From Panax quinquefolius (taxonomy: Eukaryota; Streptophyta; Magnoliopsida; Apiales; Araliaceae), in the NCBI GenBank assembly GCA_020205615.1, contig JAINUW010000303.1:62001-126000 (forward strand): a stretch of DNA of 64,000 bases, written 5' to 3'. A program made the position numbers and the translations under genes. Shown in pieces: positions 57,195-64,000 of this stretch (position 1 is its first letter; every line of letters starts with the position of its first letter). The notes below the pieces were generated by a model that did no database searches, was not told the origin of the DNA, and saw nothing but the letters and a program-made list of their open reading frames with translations.

Positions 57195-60100
57195 TGTAAT
57201 ATCCCAAGTGTTTATGATAACGATCCTTAGAAAAGGAAATGAATGGGTTAAAGAATATATAATACCCAAAATATAATTGAGTTCAAGTGAAAATTATGAA
57301 ATAAAACCTAGAATTTTTTGAAGAAATGAATGTAGTAGGAAATATAAAACCTATATTAAGGTAATGTGTTGAAGATATTCAACGATAAATTTTGAAAAGA
57401 GATTTGGTGAAAACCGAATAAGGGAGGATTCTTTGATTCCGAGAACGGAATCCTTATAAGGAAGGAAGAATGTGACAACCCGAATTTTCATAAATTATTA
57501 TAAAATAAAAATTTAATAATTAAAATTCTTATTATGAGGTGTATATATTTTGAATTATGTGATTTAGTGTGAAGAGAATTATATATTCATATGTTGGAGA
57601 ATGTGAGATTTAATAGTTAATTAAACTATTAAAGAAATTAAATAATATTAGTTAGTTTAATTAAGTTGAAATTATGCCTTTTAATTGGGCAATAGAAATT
57701 ATTATGAGTTAAGTTTCATAAATAGTGTGAGTAATTCACTTAATTAAAATAGTGAATTAATACAAGTATAATTGATTTAATAAAGTGAGAAGGTAATATA
57801 TTGCATGCAAATGTAAATGTTAGTATAATGCGAGTAAAATATTTATTAAGTATATTAAATATTTTAGTTGAAAACTTTATGGAATAAAATGAATATTTAT
57901 GGTATTAAATAAATATTTGATGAAAATTATTATGAGATAGTTTATTTAAGTGTGATAAAATAGATGTGATTTATCGTATTTTATTATTTAGTATAATGAT
58001 GATATTCTAATTTAATTAAATAATTAAATTAGATGAGTGAAATTTGTTAAATAATGTTATGATTATAATGGTTGAATATAAATTATAATTTTCTTGATAA
58101 GATTAATTTTATTTTCCTAAGAAATTAAAGGTACATAATCTAGTTTATAATTCTAGTTTATATGTTCTTGAGTTTCTTTTAAAATTGGAGTTTTGGTTAA
58201 TGAATTTGTGGGTTACGATGTTATATATGTTATTAGATATTTATAATTTGATAATGGTCATCTAGAAACAAATTTTTAGAAATCAATTCATATATTTATA
58301 CTAAAGAAGAGGAATTTGGGTTTTGATTATAATGTGTGTTTTGGTATACTTTGGGACTAAAGTTGATGATTTATTCGTGATGGAAACTTTAAATTGATGG
58401 ATGATTGTTGTTCTCCTCTATAAAACAAAAATAACGCAACTTGAACGGATCGAGTTGGTTAAGAAACGAATTCGTGAAGAATGAATACACTTAGCATGTT
58501 AAAAATATGAAAAATTAGTATAAACAAATTAGAATTAGTATAAACCAAGTCCCACATCAACTAAATTGAGAACTTTACCCCTTTGCTAAACCTATAAATA
58601 GAAGGGCTTGACCCTTTGTTTCACTCACCAACAATAATGCCTCCAATTTTGAGAAAGGCTTTGTTGTGGGAAGACTTTTTATAAAGACCTCCTTAGTTAA
58701 ATTTTGGCGTGAAAGTGCGTATTCAGTTTGTGGAACTTGTATTTTCGTGTATGTTTCTTATTTAATTTTTGGTAATGTTATTCTTTTAAACATTGTATTT
58801 AGTTTGTTAGTTAAAGTTTGAATTTTGAAAGTTTAGTTAGTTTTTTTAGTAAACTAGTTAGTTTACTATGTTTATTTTGGCTTGGAATTGATTATGTAAA
58901 TGAGTTCTAATTATTTTAATTAGAGATATGGAGTCGAGACCTTAGACGAGTCTGATTATGTTAAATAAGACTTATTTGTAAAGAAAGTTGGGTTGGAACT
59001 AGTCGAGACGAGTTTTGGATGTCAAAACGAGAAGTCCGAAAAACTAGTGGACTGCTGATCCATAAATGAAAATTCGGGGTTAGATAGACTGTTTAGAAAA
59101 TTCTGGGCTTTTGGTATGTTATAGTACACTGAATAAGCTTTCCATAGACTCTAGAACGGACTAATTCTGACTTCGGAGCAAAGAGTTATGACCATTCAAA
59201 GTAGTCGCGTCAAAACTGTCTAACCAACTCGGGGCAATTCCCTTGAACTAATTTTATGGAATTTTGTGTTTAGAATTTGGTAAAGGTCAAAGAATAAAAG
59301 TTGTAGTCCCAGAAGTTAGCTTTGCGTGGACTCAAGAATCGCTCAAAAATGTTTTGAAACGGAAAGGTTATGACTGTTTTAGCGAGAGAGGGTAAAGCTG
59401 AGAAAGAATGAAAAACAGTTTTGAACGCCCCTTTTTGAACACTGTTTTGGACTATCTATCTTATCCGAAATGGGTGTCCAATAATTTTTAAAAATAGGTT
59501 AATATGATGTTTATAGCATATCCAAAGTTGGATGTCATCGGACTTATGAGATATAGAGTAAAGTTTACATTACAACTACTATGCGTTGCTATGTGACTAA
59601 TAGTTGATGTGTATGATTATATAATTGTGTAGGACACGTGAAGTGCAGATAACTGTAAGCTGTTAAACTGTTATTGGTAAACAACGATCAAGGCAAGTCT
59701 TTCAATTCTTATTTGCTATGTGAATTTGATGATGAACTGTTTGAAATCTTTATTGCAAATAGCATGGTGTGTTATATTAATGTTGAAAGTATGAAATGTT
59801 AAAGTCAATTTATGACTACGTTGATTAAGTAATGAATGTTGATTGAGTAAGGAACTCAATCTTTATATTTGTTATATGAACTACAACATGTATGTTATGT
59901 TAGTATAATGTTTATGAGATGTATATCGAGCATGTTATTATGTGCTATGTGGTGCATGAAAACTGTTATATTTTGCTGGGCTGTCGAGCTCAACCTTGAA
60001 AATAACCACTTTTGCAGGTTAAAGATTTATGGTAAAGTTATGTGTTACTTGAAAGATATATATCAGATGTGATACTTGAAGATTTATATACTTTGGCTGA

Positions 60101-60379
60101 GTTATTAATATTTGAACCATGTTTAAGGTTCCGAATAATGTATTAATGTTGAATTGTAATATCGTTTTGCGATGTAAACTCTTGTAGTATTAAAATGATT
60201 CTGAGACAGTTAGATGTAAAGGTTGAAGTTTTTGGGAACGAGAATAGTTTGTAATAGAAATTTTTAATTATTCCGCAAATTTCAATGGTTTAATGTTTAA
60301 TGATGTAAAATTAGAGGTTGAATGTATTGTTAACGATTGAAGTCGAGAATTAAATTGTATGAATTTTGGGGTCGTTACA
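57195..60379 (+). mobile_element. 5' LTR of element G (chimeric)
   Basis: The 3185-bp LTR starts TGTAATATCCC and ends GGGGTCGTTACA, followed by a PBS. The same start at 63113 follows a PPT, which confirms the boundary. The first 276 bp are not in other family-D LTRs and end with a pre-PPT hairpin, a purine tract and TGTGACAACCC (57471), where family-D similarity begins. A TATA box lies at 58592-58600. The left flank CATAA (57190-57194) in L4 should be duplicated beyond the window. No gene is seen. Confidence 0.85.
58592..58600 (+). promoter_or_regulatory. TATA box, G LTR
   Basis: CTATAAATA followed by GAAGGGCTTGACCC and a C/T-rich start region about 30 bases on. Probable promoter of element G. 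Confidence 0.7.
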
Positions 60380-60381
60380 GT

Positions 60382-60393
60382 TGGTATCAAAGC
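60382..60393 (+). other. Primer binding site, element G
   Basis: TGGTATCAAAGC, 2 bases after the LTR end at 60379; tRNA-iMet type with one change. Confidence 0.88.
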
Positions 60394-63112
60394 TGATAGG
60401 TTAGAATCCTTAGGTAAGAGTACCTTAGGCTATAACCTTAGAGAAAAGAGGTTAAGATAATGAACAAATAAGCTCAAATAGAGTTTGAACAATAAGAAGT
60501 AATTTAAGAAATTTATAATGAAGGGATTAAAACTTGCGTGAGAGGATTCAAAGAAGAATCTCGCATAGTTATAAGGAATATGAATGTGGAGTTACCCAAC
60601 TTCAATAATAAGGATGTAAGGTGATAATAAATAGACAATGTCCATAAAAAGAGAATGATAAAGAAGTTAAGAATAGAAAGTTATAATCTATGTATGGTAC
60701 AATCGTACTCTTTAATAATTGATGTATGGTATCTGGGCTAAACGATTCTTTCATAGAGCGGAGGTATATACAAACTAGTAACTCAGAACCTAGTTTGTTG
60801 GTTATTTGTGGGAAACCACTCAGCGTGCCATATTGAAACTATTAGAGACTCGATGTGTACCAAGTATAGAAAATGGATACGTATGATGAAAATGTGGAAC
60901 TCGAATGAAATGTTGAGCAATGTAAATTAAGTTAGAAATTCTTAAAGGAAGAATTGTTATATAAACAAGAGAATTCAAAGAAGAATCTTGAAGAGATATA
61001 AAGATAAGAAATGGAAGTTACCTAACTCCAATAGCCAGGATAACGAATAATAATGAATAGACAAAGCCTGTAAGATTAAAAGCATAAATAAAATCGTAAA
61101 TGATGAAAAAGGAAAGAAAGAGGATCGTAAAACAAAACGATCACGAGTTAAGAAAAGAATTTTAAGGGAGATGATTATAGAATAAGATCACGACGTGATG
61201 ATTTTTTAAGTTATAAAAGGAAGATGGTCTGTAATGTTTGAATAATTATAGCTTGATGCTATGAAGATAATGTACTATGATATAGTACAAGATAAACTCA
61301 CGAGGAGTTATAAATAATGTGATACGAGGAATTCGTATTGAGCAAGTTAAGGGCAAGTTAAGAATAAGTTAAGAGTAAGGTAATGTTAGGTGGGATTTCA
61401 ATTGAGGACTCATATGGTGACTAAGTTGTAGAAACCTTTGTATGGACAGAGATTTTGTGCTTGCACTTAGTTTATCACGTTGATAATCATTGGAATGTCG
61501 GTGTCGCGCTATCAATGTATATGTGGTGAAAAAGTGATTCTTTTCTTATGTGTATATTTGATAGTTAGAAACTATTAAGATTAGTCAAATATTATAAGAA
61601 TTAGGTGCGGTTCTTAAAACTATGCATATGGTAAGTTCGTGACTCATAATAATATGGTATGTTTTGAACCCCTCAGCGAATGGACGCCTATGGTCTGACT
61701 AGGATAAGTTCTTAAACTCATATTATTGTGGCAAGTTTTTGAACTTCCAATGTGCGGCAAGTTTGATGAACTGGGGTATAATTAAGTGTAAATGGAGTAT
61801 TGAGGATGATAGGAATAGATAGACCTATTAAGCAATGGATCATTATAGAAAATGGAGTTGATGGTGGAAGCATAGGTATTTTAAATCTTCTAGCTATGCT
61901 AGACTTCAAAATTTTTGACATCAAGCTAAATTCGCACTATGTGCCTTTTAAAAATGAATTTTTACTCTCAACGCATGGTGACAAATGTGTATGTGTGGAC
62001 TTCGGGACACGGACACATCGTTACCTGTTGTGATATGATATCACTAAAACTGATTTTCAAAGATTTTTGAAATGTTTAAAGAATAGTCTAAGCTAATTAT
62101 TTCGGCTAGAGAAAAATGATTTGAAAATATCAAAATGTATTTTATATCATTAATGCATCATGTAACCTGGTGCAAAGATGATAAAAATGATGGAGTTATC
62201 AATGCAAAATTACTTAGTGTTGGATGTGATCTAAGGATCGTCAACCCACTATGGTATGATGTAGTATGACAAAGTCACAAAATGACGAAATCCTCAAACG
62301 AGTTGTAAACACAGTACAGTATCATGACGTCATAAAATTATTTTCAGAATTTTAGGGATAGTTAATTGCCAGCAGGGTTTGGCCATACATGTTTCGATTA
62401 AAATTGAATTATTGGTATGAGTCTAAGCTATTTGATTCAGCTAGACCAACGTTTTATGAAATTCAAAGTGTTCTTTGAAATTTTCCCGAACTAAATTATT
62501 TTGGTGCAGATTCAGATGTTGAGAAGTTGAGGTGAACAACCCTTTTATAGGGGATTATATTACACGAAAGCGTTAAAATGTTTGTGCACAGAACATTGTA
62601 CGAATGGCTGATTTCCCTGAGTATGAGAAGAAAGGTCCATATAGTCTTATGACTGTTAAAGGTTCAAGTCGAGATACTTGATAACCTGGGGACGTAGTTC
62701 AAGGTCTTGTGACCCCTCAGCATGATTCGAGAATCTTTTAAATTTCTGAGTTATTCATACTGATTCCCAATTATTGAGCAATTGTGAAAGATTCTTGTTA
62801 TTCTAAAAGGCGAATGTGGTAAGGATGATATTCCTTAGAAAGAAGTAAGTCGTAGAATGCGACACTAAATCCTGAATATATGGAATAAGTGAGAAAAGAA
62901 ACTTTGAAGTGAGAATGAGATGAGTTATCAAAGAATAATGTAAAACTTTTAATAAAAAAGTTAATAATTATATAAAGATCTTTGTGGAAAGAAGTGGTTA
63001 TAGAACCCAATGAATGAATAAAGTATTAACGTAAAATCTATTTTGATAGATTGAATAAATAAAGATTAATAAATAAAATTTCGAGGATGAAATTCTTAGA
63101 AGAAAGGGTGAA
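60394..63112 (+). mobile_element. Non-coding internal region of element G
   Basis: About 2.7 kb between PBS and PPT. It contains no gag, PR, RT, RNase H or integrase motif on either strand; the longest frames (70-77 codons, e.g. 61800-62033) have no domain. A segment at about 62500-62760 resembles the T1 LTR block near 2000-2200, including decayed forms of its inverted repeat. The 3' end has the hairpin at 63077-63094 and the PPT AGAAGAAAGGGTGAA (63098-63112). This is a large non-autonomous (LARD-like) element. Confidence 0.8.
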
Positions 63113-64000
63113 TGTAATATCCCGAGTGTTTATAATAATGATCCTTAGAAAAGGAAATGAATGGGTTAATGAATATATAATACCCAAAATATAATTGAAT
63201 TCAAGTGAAAATTATGAAATAAAACCTAAAATTTGTTGAAGAAATGAATGTAGTAGGAAATATAAAACCAATATTAAGGTAATGTGTTGAAGATATTCAA
63301 CGATAAATTTTAAAAAGAGATTTGGTGAAAACTGAGTAAGGGAGGATTCTTTGATTCCGAGGACGGAATCCTTATAAGGAGGGAAGGATGTGACAACCCA
63401 AATTTTCATAAGTTATTAAAATAAAAATTTAATAATTAAAATTCTTATTATGAGGTGTATATATTTTGAATTATGTGATTTGGTGTGAAGAGAATTATAT
63501 ATTCATATGTTGGAGAATGTGAGATTTAATAGTTAATTAAACTATTAAAGAAATTAAATAATATTAATTAGTTTAATTAAGTTGAAATTATGTTATGAGA
63601 TAATATAATTTTAATTGTTATGCCTTGTGGGCAATAGAAATTATTATGAGTTAAGTTTCATAAATAGTGTGAATAATTCACTTAATTAAAATAATGAATT
63701 AATACAAGTATAATTGATTTAATAAAGTGAGAAGGTAGTATATTGCATGAAAATGTAAATGTTAGTATAATCTGAGTAAAATATTTATTAAGTATATTAA
63801 ATATTTTAGTTGGAAACTTTATGGAATAAAATGAATATTTATGGTATTAAATAAATATTTGATGAAAATTATTATGGGATAGTTTATTTAAGTGTGATAA
63901 AATAGATGAGATTTATACGTATTTTATTACTTGAGTATAATAGTGATATTCTATTTTAATTAAATAATTAAATTAGAGGACTTAGAATTTGTTAAATAAT
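63113..64000 (+). mobile_element. 3' LTR of element G (runs off the window)
   Basis: It begins TGTAATATCCC directly after the PPT and matches 57195 onward, including the embedded hairpin (63353-63370), purine tract and TGTGACAACCC at 63389. Scattered substitutions and small insertions, such as one near 63590-63630, distinguish it from the 5' copy. Confidence 0.9.

Noticed and set aside
61800..62033. 77-codon frame inside element G
   Set aside because: No domain, no partner in other copies, and it lies in a region related to LTR sequence.

Overview
This is plant nuclear DNA, almost certainly from an angiosperm with a repeat-rich genome and probably a eudicot. It is AT-rich and I find no intact host gene, tRNA or rRNA. 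Nearly all of it is nested Ty3/Gypsy LTR retrotransposon sequence of the chromovirus (Tekay/Del-like) type, plus one Athila-like Gypsy fragment, one CACTA DNA transposon and one small foldback element. The species cannot be named from the sequence alone. Primer binding sites complementary to initiator tRNA-Met, polypurine tracts, TG...CA LTR ends and 5-bp target duplications fix most boundaries. Element names (T1, B, C, A, F, G, LTR-D) are mine.

Layout. 1-103: end of a plus-strand family-B LTR. 104-11043: plus-strand element T1 (5' LTR, PBS, relics of an upstream ORF, gag, PR, RT), whose pol and 3' LTR are interrupted by an Athila-like fragment at about 6460-10113. 11044-18892: minus-strand element C (pol, PR, zinc knuckle, gag, PBS, truncated LTR), broken by T1 and by a solo LTR of family D (12622-15595, with target duplication). 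18893-27403: minus-strand element B (2.57-kb 3' LTR, chromodomain-like tail, IN, RNase H, RT, PR, gag). A family-B solo LTR (25819-27250) sits in its gag, flanked by a perfect 5-bp duplication. 27404-27636: not recognised.

27637-57194 is a minus-strand tandem array of one non-autonomous family, A. Four LTRs (L1-L4) alternate with three internal regions, and adjacent units share LTRs. The full LTR is about 4.7 kb. The internal region encodes a coiled-coil plus zinc-knuckle ORF (here ORF0) and gag, but has no pol. L3 holds a nested plus-strand element F (37958-45125). L4 holds an LTR-D fragment (49716-52737, which itself holds a foldback element), a CACTA element carrying an eIF1A gene fragment (54759-56869), and element G. 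G (57195 to beyond the window, plus strand) has 3.2-kb LTRs and a non-coding internal region.

How the parts relate. No element here looks able to move alone, because every pol is broken by stops, frameshifts, deletions or insertions. Family A and element G have lost pol and would need enzymes from autonomous relatives. The most unusual signals are a hairpin just before the polypurine tract whose stem is preserved across unrelated families, the shared-LTR array with its extra zinc-knuckle ORF, the LTR of G that contains a second PPT and LTR start, and the captured eIF1A fragment.
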